Shown: in pieces, positions 1 to 7,720 of the stretch
Layout: each line of letters opens with the position of its first letter
Position numbering within the stretch: the first letter of the stretch is position 1
NCBI RefSeq assembly: GCF_002078875.1
Contig: NC_034414.1
Coordinates: 19,745,100 to 19,809,099, forward strand
Source of the DNA: Numida meleagris
Taxonomy: Eukaryota > Chordata > Aves > Galliformes > Numididae
Length of the DNA: 64,000 nt
Reading direction: 5' to 3'
The notes under the pieces: model-generated
The model's database searches: none
What the model saw: only the letters and a program-made list of their open reading frames with translations
Told to the model about the DNA's origin: nothing
Program-made: the position numbers and the translations under genes

Positions 1-2
1 TT

Positions 3-221
3 CCCTGCCTCGCTACCGCCGTCTGTAACCCCCCCGACGCTCGCTGCGCCGCTGCTGCCCGCGCCCCCACCTCTGCTCGCCGTGCCGTTCCGTTTCTGCT
101 GCCCATGTGTACTTTTGTTAAAGACAAGGATGGACTGCAACTAGAGAATCTTTTTGATCCTAGCCCAGTGGATCCGCAGAACGAATTGGATCTCTCCCTC
201 CTGACGACACATCACTACTAA
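3..221 (+). pseudogene. Unrecognised open frame inside the provirus, open at the window edge
   Basis: A frame open from the left edge ends at TAA 219-221. The first 35 codons are rich in Ala, Pro and Arg and come from a very GC-rich stretch. A methionine at 105 is followed by 38 codons with an acidic, Asp/Leu/Pro-rich character. No domain was recognised. It could be the end of a retroviral polyprotein, leader sequence, or captured non-viral sequence. The frame stops well before the next open segment (335-595). Confidence 0.3.
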
Positions 222-1477
222 AAAGATTTGGACTGGAGTCCTGTGCATTCATTTGTTTCTCCAACTGCTGTGTCTGACTATACTGGACAAATATCCCCTC
301 TTCCCCCCCCCCGAAACATCAGTTAACTAATTCTTTGTATGTTACAGGTGTCATTCAGCACCTTGAAGAATCTTTTCTTAAGGAAGTTAACAACCCTGCT
401 TTGTTTGCACAGTTCAAGCAAGTTTTGCATTATGTATATCATAGAGGTATTCCTAAAAGAAAAAGGGGGGAAATACGGGAGTTGGGGATACAGGGACTGG
501 CCCTACGTGGGTTCCAGCGTGATACATTCGGCCTCATCTCAAGGCAGAAAATAACTGGGATTGTGTGTTTTTTGCTTATTGGTATTGTTTCATAATTTGT
601 CGTTTACCACCTCATTGTCAATAATTCTTGGTTATGATATTATTAGCCTATCAATTAACATTTTCTTAATCTGTGAAGGCAAAACCTGGAAAGGACTCCC
701 AGGCAAAGGGTTGACCCTGTACTATAGAATGATTAACTGTTTTTCATCTCACTAGTCAGGATTATAGAAATATGACTAAGCATCACTCGAGACAAAGGTG
801 CACACTATCTTACTTTGATTCCACATATGATTCTAACATAGGATTCTGGAGTATTGCCCAACAGATTTTTAGTTCACTGGTCCTTTCAATTGGCACCTAT
901 ATCCGGGGCCCAAACGCCCCTCACTATAGAATGATCTTGGGATACTCTGATAGTTTTAAGGGAACTGACAATTGAGTCTATAGTTGTAAATATTTTGTCT
1001 CGTAGAGAGAGCTGACCTTAGCAGCTTGTTTTGCTTTATGAACAGGTGTTCCACTTGGGCTCTGTATATCGCACTGGCCATGCGGATGCAGCGTACAAAT
1101 GGAAAAAACCCTGCAGACCCTGAGAAGAATAAAAGCAGGAGAGAGTCTGTGGTGGGTGAGAGAGGAGAAGTGCACTTTGAAGCAGGGGACGCCCTGCTGG
1201 CACTGCCTATCGCATCCACCGCTGGCGTGTTTCTTCTCTCTCCTTTCTGGTGGTTTGCCATTTTTAAGGGTCAATAAGTAATAATAGATTAGTTTAGGGA
1301 GTTTCTGATTCCTGCTGTGTATGTTCATTGGAACTCATTCCTTTCAATGGGTTTAACAGTTGACTTCTTGTTATTATGCTGTTTGCCTTGTATCTTTTCT
1401 TATGTTTAGTGTGTTGTCAATCGAGGTTCTGATTGAATTATGATGGTTTATGATGGTTATATTATTAATATGATTAG
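222..1477 (+). other. Decayed provirus interior without recognisable genes
   Basis: This block lies between the first open frame and the TM gene, where surface envelope sequence would be expected. A C10 run is at 303-312. A frame at 335-595 (86 codons from a TTG) contains a second copy of the polypurine tract at 452-472. A pyrimidine-rich stretch ending in AG (about 300-346) and another before 1047 resemble splice acceptors, but no transcript evidence exists. Short frames such as 1026-1277 show no domain. The block may be decayed surface envelope, recombinant sequence or non-coding leader; the sequence does not decide between these. Confidence 0.5.
452..472 (+). repeat. Internal second copy of the polypurine tract
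   Basis: Twenty-one bases at 452-472 are identical to 2184-2204, the polypurine tract next to the 3' LTR, including its CCT lead and G6 run. The following sequence differs (AATACGGGAG instead of the LTR start). It could be a central polypurine tract or the scar of a rearrangement that joined sequence originally next to an LTR. Confidence 0.7.
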
Positions 1478-2188
1478 TGCTATTATTTTATCCAATGGTT
1501 AAAGATAGATAAGAAACTTAAAAATGTTTCCCATGAAGAGCATCGGTCTCTCCAAATCCTTGGCAGCACCTGTTCCGATAAAGTACAGCTGTGGAGCGTG
1601 ACTGCCAGGATTTTTGCCTCATTCCTAACCCCGGGAGTTGCTGCCGCCCAAGCCTTGAAGCAGATTGAACGTCTAGCGTGTTGGACTGTTAAACAGAGCA
1701 ATCATACTTCAGAGATCCTTGAAGAAATGTTAGAAGATATGAACAGCCTTCGCCATGCTGTGCTCCAGAATCGAGCCGCTATAGACTTTCTTTTACTTGC
1801 TCAAGGGCATGGCTGTAAAGAGTTTGATGGAATGTGTTGTTTTAATCTTTCTGATCATAGCGAATCAATTCAAAAACAAATTCATTGGTTGCTTAATCAC
1901 ACTCGATCCATTACTAAGGATCATAATCCTATTGATGATTGGTTGCGTTCTGTGTTTCCAGGTCTTACTCCTTGGATATATGATATTATTAAGGAAGGTT
2001 TCAGATGGATTTTAATCATTATTCTACTTGTGATAGTTGCTAGAATATTGTATAGTTGTCTGCTGCGTGCTACCGCGCCGAAAGCTGCGCTTGTTGTGAC
2101 TGACAACAAGGATTCGGACATCATTCATGATTGGCTACAAGATCAAGGGGGGCACAATCCTAAGGATTGTTTTGCCTTACAACCCTAA
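1478..2188 (+). pseudogene. env: Envelope transmembrane (TM) subunit, alpharetrovirus-like, open frame without its SU part
   Basis: The frame is open from just after a TAG at 1475-1477 to TAA at 2186-2188, about 236 codons. Two cysteines (codons at 1571 and 1679) lie 36 residues apart and bracket an Ala/Phe/Pro-rich hydrophobic segment, the arrangement known for the internal fusion loop of avian sarcoma/leukosis TM proteins. A heptad-rich stretch follows, then LQNRAAIDFLLL, then a CX6CC motif ending at CKEFDGMCC. A membrane segment rich in Ile, Leu and Val precedes a cytoplasmic tail of roughly 40 residues. The stop overlaps the polypurine tract. No signal peptide or SU subunit is visible in frame, so as it stands this is an isolated fragment and a functional envelope is not supported. 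Confidence 0.85.
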
Positions 2189-2205
2189 AAGAAAAAGGGG
2201 GGAAT
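2184..2205 (+). promoter_or_regulatory. Polypurine tract (plus-strand primer site)
   Basis: A purine run (A4 G A5 G6 AA) lies directly before the LTR TG at 2206, the expected place for the primer of plus-strand DNA synthesis. It overlaps the envelope stop codon. Confidence 0.85.
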
Positions 2206-2439
2206 TGTTGGGAAACAGCTTGCTTGCTTGGCAGCGCTCGGCAGCACGTAGCTACTGATTTACTAATGATTTACGATGTAATCTTAGATGAAAGGGGTAA
2301 GTTATACCTGCATGGAATGTGGTGTTCCTAGTAGAGTTCTGTACTTAACATGTACTGTACACAAAATTAGCTTGGGTAACGGTATTGTTCTCTTATACGC
2401 TTGGTCGCATAGACCCTGTATCCCTGGAAGCATATACGC

Positions 2440-2446
2440 TATATAA
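2440..2446 (+). promoter_or_regulatory. LTR TATA box
   Basis: TATATAA in the U3 region of the LTR, followed 17 bases later by the AATAAA signal. Confidence 0.7.
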
Positions 2447-2462
2447 GATGGTGTGTTGCTAC

Positions 2463-2468
2463 AATAAA
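2463..2468 (+). terminator. LTR polyadenylation signal
   Basis: AATAAA at the U3/R edge of the LTR. It would polyadenylate + strand proviral or read-through RNA before it reaches RAG2. Confidence 0.7.
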
Positions 2469-2654
2469 GTTGGAAGTCATGAACTCACATTGAGTGTGGA
2501 GCTTCCCGCGCCGTAGGGTTACCTGTGGGAAACTTGGGGAGTTTCCCAACAGGTAGGAATCAAATACGGAGGGAGCTAGAGTCGCCAATCCTTAAAACAA
2601 TTAAGCAAGTCCTTCTGTCTGCACTGCACTAAAACTAGCAGTAAATAACTTTAC

Positions 2655-2765
2655 AGATTCCTTTTCAACCTGAATACAATCTTTTCCTTTTTCTCTGGGC
2701 TCCCGGTGGCATTATTTCCACTTCTTTCAGTGGGCTTTTGGTGCAATGAGTCACTCTGAACTATG
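2655..2765. repeat. Copy A of an unidentified ~100-bp duplicated sequence
   Basis: Two blocks are shared with copy B (4344-4455) at the same spacing. One starts CCTTTTCAA at 2660 and the other, CAATGAGTCACTCTGA, starts at 2744. Both blocks are 84 bases apart in both copies, which argues for common descent. The second block contains TGAGTCA, an AP-1/MAF-type motif. Confidence 0.6.
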
Positions 2766-4343
2766 ACACATGTTTTAGTGCTACCACTAAAGTTTGTGCT
2801 GTGCCTTTCCTGAAGATTAATTAGGTACTTCAGCATTTAAGTACCTTCCACAAGCAGTAAAACCATATACTATTATCTTAAAAGCTGATGATAACAACAG
2901 CAACACTAAAATGTGACTGGGAATCCTGATGCTGCCTGCTGTGGTTACAAAACACCTAGGTCAGCTTGATGCAGACACAATAGGGATTTACTTCTGCACT
3001 CAAATCTGCTTAATTTTATCCTCTAATTCTACCCTGCATGAGAAAGAAATGTATTGATTAGCTGGTTTTAAAGACGATCAATGCTCTAACAAGTACATGC
3101 CTCAAAAGCTTCATCAGAATTATCAAATAATTAAATATTTTCTGCAACCTTGAATGCTATGTGAAGCATCTTCATTTACAGGTCAATGGTCATATACTTC
3201 TTTATGCTTGAGTCCTTAGGAATTTTATATTTTACTTTACTTATGATTTACTATTACAGTAGTAACTCTGAAACGTGATTTAATGCTTGTTCTACTACCC
3301 TTCACTGCAAGGTTGGGACATAGTTTTGACTAAGCAATTTCTCCCTTCTTACGAAGTGACACATACATTTTAAAAAGTCATAGACCAAACAAATCTGCTA
3401 CACAATGTGGGTCCTCAGGAATTTGAGATATCAGTAGCAATTGGGTAACAGCAAAATGCAAACTGGCAATTGGCAAGGACTGAAGTAATTGTGAGGAGTC
3501 TCTCACTGCTGTAGAATGGTGAAGGGATGAGTGGTGGATTTCTGTTGTGTGCATATATTGTCCTCCTGTTGGTATTGTGATGATGTTCTTTAATTTTAAT
3601 GTGGAGATTGTTTGTTGTTGATGTAAATTAAGTTTGCAACATGTGCTGAATGTATATTTTAATGACAATCTGGCTGATATCATACCTATGACTAACCTAC
3701 AAAAGAAGATGTTGTGTATCGAATTTCAGCAGTTTGAAGGGACTTAACATGGCCACAACTTTCATTTATTCCTTTGAAAAACATACAGCATTATGTATTC
3801 TCAGTATATTCTGAGGAAAGAGGAAACTACCATTTAAATCTGTGGATTTACACTAAAATCAAAATGGATGAAACAAGTCTCAGGATGATCTACTTCCCAT
3901 TAACAAATTCCACCCATACTATAACCTCCGTCAGAATATAAATAAGTTGGAAATAGAAATTTTGTCTTGTTGCCCTTTACTATCCTCTACTGTTGACTTG
4001 TGAAGGTGTCAAGGGGAGTACCGTGCATACACATTTGTGTTGATGGGAACACTGCTGCTTTTGAAAGGGGTGGCTGCTCAGGGTCTGCACATACTGATCA
4101 GATGGCTGACAGCTGCTCCTGCTGATTTTCCTTTTTATTAAGGGCTCCAGCACAAGAACTGGACTGTGAATACTGAGCTATTAGTGTTGGCTCACAAATG
4201 TTGAATGGATGGTATTGATTTTTTGAAGATGTTTGGAACAGTAATAAAAATAAAAAATAAAGTAAAAAATGATGAGGCTTTACAGATAGCCAATAAAAGA
4301 ATCCACAACAAGTTAGTAAACTCTTGGGCTATTCAACCTTGAC

Positions 4344-4455
4344 AATGTCCTTTTCAATCCGAATCTAATCTTACCCCCATGCTTTGAGTAGCTAGCTGCA
4401 TTTGTTTTCTCCCTCACAATGCAACACTGGCTCAATGAGTCACTCTGAGCAACAG
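4344..4455. repeat. Copy B of an unidentified ~100-bp duplicated sequence
   Basis: It matches copy A with CCTTTTCAA at 4349 and CAATGAGTCACTCTGA at 4433, 84 bases apart as in copy A. The middle part is strongly diverged. On the - strand both copies read a similar short peptide ending LKRNL or LKRTL, which may only reflect shared ancestry. Confidence 0.6.
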
Positions 4456-4727
4456 CTTGCACTTTCATACTGTCACACTCTACCCAGTCACCCTGCAGGA
4501 GCAGAGAAAGAAACGTGCAAGAAAAGACCTGGAGTAAATGATAAAAGTCCTGTTCATCAGAAGGAACTTCTAACGTCAATGGGAGCTCACAGCATGTGGC
4601 AGCTGTGAAGCCAGACCCCTTACAGACTTTAGATGGACCTCTCAAGCACACACACTGTCCTTTCCTAGACTTCGCAATTTGCAGCGTTTGACTTACTCCA
4701 TGAATAGGTGAAAATAACCCACTCATT

Positions 4728-4745
4728 TTTATTACAAACTTTATT
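4728..4745 (-). terminator. RAG2: Candidate RAG2 polyadenylation signals
   Basis: Two AATAAA hexamers on the - strand (TTTATT at 4740-4745 and 4728-4733). They are the first ones seen after the RAG2 stop codon and would give a 3' UTR of about 0.77 kb. No transcript evidence is available. Confidence 0.45.
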
Positions 4746-5510
4746 ATCCAACTAATATATTTAAAAAAATACAAATGCAAAGCAGTTGTTGAGCACAGCG
4801 GTTTAAAAACGCTATTTAATTTTTACTGTGAGGTGATATTCCTTAATGCTAGCCAAAACTGACACATAACCATTCAGTACCTTTCAAAATAGAAAATGAC
4901 TTATCCAGAATTAAATGCTTGAAAAGAAAGATTTTTGAAATGGAAGTCTCTGAAGAAAACTGACCCTCAGTGTCTGAATATTTCATTATTTCTGACACAA
5001 GGGACTTAAAAAATCAATTTAAAAACAGATGAATTAGCCTAATTTTAGCTCATTACTCTAACATAAAATTGGAGGAAGGCAGTTATAAATTAGGCCAAAT
5101 ATTTCTAGAACTAAGCTAAAAAAAATTAAAACAGGCAATATGGTCTTTGTATACTGACAGATGCTAACACCACTGAGTAGATGAGATAACATCTTATCCA
5201 ACAAGCAGTTCTACCACATTCACTGGGAATGACTGGAGAGTAAGTTGTACTATAGTAAAAAATACAGCACTGAGTTACCAATATCTGGCTGTGTGTTTGT
5301 ACAATGCCCTCTGTGATGAGCTTCCTATATGGATATTACAAAAACATACATAAGAAACAAAAAAAAGTTCATGAGCTTTGAAATAGAACTGAAATATGGA
5401 GATGATATCAATTAAATAAAAAGATCACAAGGAACCTCAATAACCCATTTTGTTTCAACCATTGCTAGCTGTTTTTGCCTCCCAGTTGAATAAAAATCAG
5501 AGCTGCAAAT

Positions 5511-7097
5511 CTATTCAAATAATCTCCGAAGAAAAGACTTTTTCACTGGTGTGGTTAACTTCAAAGTTTTCTTTTTGTGCAATCGTTTCATGGGCTGCTT
5601 TTTCAGATGCACCACCTTTTTGGGAGTTTGTAGCCCTTTATTAAGGTCAACATGCTCATTGCAGAAGTACTTGACATTTGCTTCTGAGAGCCGTAGAAGC
5701 ATGCTCTCTGACAGATCCATACACTGCGCATGAACCCAATGGCCAGTCCCACTGGAACACAAAATCATTGCAGGCTTGTTGAGTTCTGTTGAATAGAAAG
5801 GCACCCAGGTGTTAATGTCAATGTTGCAGCTGGCGCAGCAGATGATCCAGTACCCTGTTTCTGATTCATCTTCTTCATCATCTTCATTGTAAGTATCAAT
5901 GTCATCAACATCAAAGCTATTGGCTTCAGTACTAAAAGAAAACTCTTCGGAATCTTCAAATGGAGTGGAGTCTCCTTGGTCTTCGGTAGATGCCTGACTG
6001 CACGCTTGTGCTGTCAGTTCTTCCTCCTCATCCTCTTCTGCTCTGTTGCATCTCAAAATGTAGAAGTAGTTTGCATCTGAGATTAACTGTTTGTTGGCCC
6101 CAGGAATGCCCAACAATATGGACCCTTTGCCCATATCACAGCCAAACCACGTCCTACAGTGTCTAATATCAGGTGTCCAGTCTGGGCTTGCCCTTTCAAC
6201 AATCTCTATTTTATTCTCTTCCAAAACTATAGTGTTACAGACCATCCGTTTCTGGTTGTCAGACTGGTAGCCCCCAACAAGGACAAATTCAGTATCACCA
6301 GTTTGAGTCACAATACCACTTGACACAGATATTCCTCCTGGCAAGATAGAGCAAGTCACAGCTGGGCTGCCCAGAGGGAGATCAACCTTTAGCTTGTACA
6401 GGCTGGGAGGCCGGGTGTTATTTTGAAGTGAATGGCCTCCCAAAATGTAGATTGTATCATTCCTGGCAACTGAAACATGGAAGGAAAGTCCATCTTGAAG
6501 CTCTGGAAGTATGTATGATGTACAGCATCCAAACTCAAAATCAACAAGAAACACAGATGGCAAACAGTCAACTACACTATTCCATTTTTCAGTAGTTCTC
6601 TGTGCAAGAGGAATATATGATCGTCCTCCAAAGATAACAATCATGCTTTTTCCCCGGCTATGAACTACATTAATTGTATGTCCATATCTAGCTTCAGGGA
6701 CATCTCCATCTAGATCTTTCTCAATGCATTGAAATGTCGTTTTCTTGGTAGTTTTGTTTACCATACTCATAATGTAAACCTTATCAGAAAGATCATTGTT
6801 AGGTGTTTTCCCACCATGAATGATATACTGGTGCTTATCGGGCTCCCCGTTGCCTCTAAGCACGCAAATAGCTGGGTAGCGGAGTGGGGGAAGGTAACAG
6901 GAATCCCTAGAGAAGGCAGCAGGTTTCATTTTGAGCTCGTTCTGCTTTATATCAAGGAAGAAAACACCAGTGGGACAGGATCTCTTCGGCCATCCTTTCT
7001 GCCCAAAAAAGAAGACATGCCCATCAAAATTCAGCAGGGAAGAACCCGGCTGAAGCAAGGATGAATTACTGACTGCTGATACCATCTGCAGTGACAT
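5511..7097 (-). CDS. RAG2: V(D)J recombination-activating protein 2 (RAG2)
   Basis: RAG2 is the accessory subunit of the RAG1-RAG2 recombinase that cuts antigen-receptor genes at recombination signals in the lymphocyte nucleus. The coding sequence is a single exon of 528 codons, the size usual for the family. Residues 1-350 form the six-bladed kelch propeller that contacts RAG1 (GG-containing repeat turns are visible). Residues about 354-414 are an acidic hinge. A C-terminal PHD finger follows with all eight zinc ligands (C420, C424, C447, H453, H456, C459, C479, H482). It keeps Y416, M444 and W454 of the H3K4me3 pocket, but has Leu at 446 where mammals have Tyr. T491-P is the conserved cell-cycle degradation site. 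The start at MSLQMV follows the family. In-frame ATGs also occur at 7118 (inside the exon) and 7166 (in the upstream intron). Confidence 0.98.
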   Translation of the reverse strand: MSLQMVSAVSNSSLLQPGSSLLNFDGHVFFFGQKGWPKRSCPTGVFFLDIKQNELKMKPAAFSRDSCYLPPLRYPAICVLRGNGEPDKHQYIIHGGKTPNNDLSDKVYIMSMVNKTTKKTTFQCIEKDLDGDVPEARYGHTINVVHSRGKSMIVIFGGRSYIPLAQRTTEKWNSVVDCLPSVFLVDFEFGCCTSYILPELQDGLSFHVSVARNDTIYILGGHSLQNNTRPPSLYKLKVDLPLGSPAVTCSILPGGISVSSGIVTQTGDTEFVLVGGYQSDNQKRMVCNTIVLEENKIEIVERASPDWTPDIRHCRTWFGCDMGKGSILLGIPGANKQLISDANYFYILRCNRAEEDEEEELTAQACSQASTEDQGDSTPFEDSEEFSFSTEANSFDVDDIDTYNEDDEEDESETGYWIICCASCNIDINTWVPFYSTELNKPAMILCSSGTGHWVHAQCMDLSESMLLRLSEANVKYFCNEHVDLNKGLQTPKKVVHLKKQPMKRLHKKKTLKLTTPVKKSFLRRLFE

Positions 7098-7128
7098 TGC
7101 ATCTGCTGGTTGGGTCATCTTGTGGTAT
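7098..7128 (-). other. RAG2: RAG2 5' UTR part of the coding exon, with splice acceptor
   Basis: On the - strand a pyrimidine-rich tract ends in TTTGTCTCAG, with the AG at 7129-7130. The exon would therefore start at 7128, 31 bases before the RAG2 ATG. This matches the known RAG2 structure of untranslated first exon(s) spliced to one coding exon. The segment contains an in-frame ATG at 7118 that would add seven residues. The first exon was not located. Confidence 0.75.
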
Positions 7129-7289
7129 CTGAGACAAACAACACAAAAGAAACATGTTTTGAACACTCAGTGAGAGCATTTACTTGAATAAACGGCATTA
7201 AATATGCATGTCAGTTCTCTCATCATTTAAACTGTGTACCAGTTCTGTGGAATTTTGAAAAAAAATACTGCTAATATTTACAAGCATAG

Positions 7290-7720
7290 CGCTTGCGTTC
7301 GCGTCTGCTGGGCCAGCGGTACTGCCTCCACCCGACCAGCAAAGTCAAGGCCGCCCACGGGGCCCGGGGCTCCCATGGAAACGCCGGCCCCGGGGCCTGC
7401 TGGGGCCGGTAGTTTTCCTTCGGCAGCTCGTCAGACGACCGGGCTCGTCTCCGAGGCTGCCCCGGGTCAGGCGGGGTCCGCGGGCAGGCTGCGGTGAGTG
7501 TGGCCGCAAGGGCCGGGGCCATTCCGCATCGCTGCCGTCAGCAGGCGGGTCCCGCCCCCGAGAGCTGGCAGAAGGCGGATGCTTGCGCGGGGCGGCTGCG
7601 CGCGGCCTGCGGAGCTGGGGGCGGCGGGGGGCGAGCCCGTAGCACACGGGTTCCGCGTTGCCCGGTAGGGCTCGGCTGGACTCCCCGGCCAGCCCCCCTC
7701 TTGAGACTGGCCTCCTTAAG
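7290..7720. promoter_or_regulatory. CpG island between RAG2 and IFTAP, likely IFTAP promoter
   Basis: The stretch is sharply GC-rich with many CpGs, while both flanks are AT-rich. A GGGGCGG Sp1-type box is at 7589-7595. It lies about 160 bases upstream of the RAG2 acceptor and 10 kb before the first IFTAP coding exon, so it is placed to start the widely expressed IFTAP transcript on the + strand. It could also help start RAG2 on the - strand. No TATA box was seen. Frames that are open here in several phases reflect base composition. Confidence 0.75.
7400..7493 (+). other. IFTAP: Candidate non-coding first exon of IFTAP (3' end at a splice donor)
   Basis: The sequence GCTGCG followed by GTGAGTG at 7494 is a strong donor within the CpG island and in the right orientation for IFTAP. 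The exon start is unknown; 7400 is a placeholder. It has not been confirmed by any transcript. Confidence 0.45.

Larger units (their letters stand above)
1..2551 (+). mobile_element. Endogenous retrovirus, 3' part (alpharetrovirus-like envelope, complete 3' LTR)
   Basis: This is a provirus whose 5' part lies outside the window. What is visible, in order, is a GC-rich start with short open frames, a decayed block without recognisable gag, pol or surface-envelope domains, an open transmembrane envelope frame, a polypurine tract and a 346-bp LTR that begins TG and ends CA with an 11-bp perfect inverted terminal repeat. The TM protein has the alpharetrovirus-type internal fusion loop and a CX6CC motif. 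The element runs toward the 3' end of RAG2. The 5' LTR and target-site duplication cannot be checked here. The genus-level assignment rests only on the TM part; the LTR sequence was not recognised as a known avian family. Confidence 0.88.
2206..2551 (+). repeat. 3' LTR of the provirus
   Basis: The LTR starts TGTTGGGAAAC and ends GTTTCCCAACA, a perfect 11-bp inverted repeat. A TATA box lies at 2440-2446 and AATAAA at 2463-2468, so transcription would start and the RNA would be cleaved near 2470-2490. The polyadenylation signal sits close behind the TATA box, which implies a short R region. The sequence right after the LTR is GGTAGGAATC; its first bases should be one half of the target-site duplication. 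Confidence 0.9.
2552..4727. other. RAG2 3' flank, no gene recognised
   Basis: AT-rich sequence between the provirus and the likely RAG2 3' end. No coding sequence was recognised. Two colinear, diverged copies of an unidentified sequence (about 2655-2765 and 4344-4455) are the only structure noted. RAG1 is expected further left, outside the window. Confidence 0.6.

Noticed and set aside
1026..1328. Open frames on both strands within the provirus interior
   Set aside because: They overlap one another in opposite directions, no domain was recognised, and length is compatible with chance.
4313..4780. 155-codon - strand frame downstream of RAG2
   Set aside because: No known domain. It covers the candidate RAG2 poly(A) site and copy B of the duplicated sequence; similarity to a short frame in copy A follows from the DNA duplication.
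1..5510. Search for RAG1 coding sequence or its 3' end
   Set aside because: No RAG1 protein segment was recognised on either strand; the gene is presumed outside the window.
6729..7064. Open frame of 111 codons on the + strand opposite RAG2
   Set aside because: It is antisense to the RAG2 kelch region and has no features of its own.
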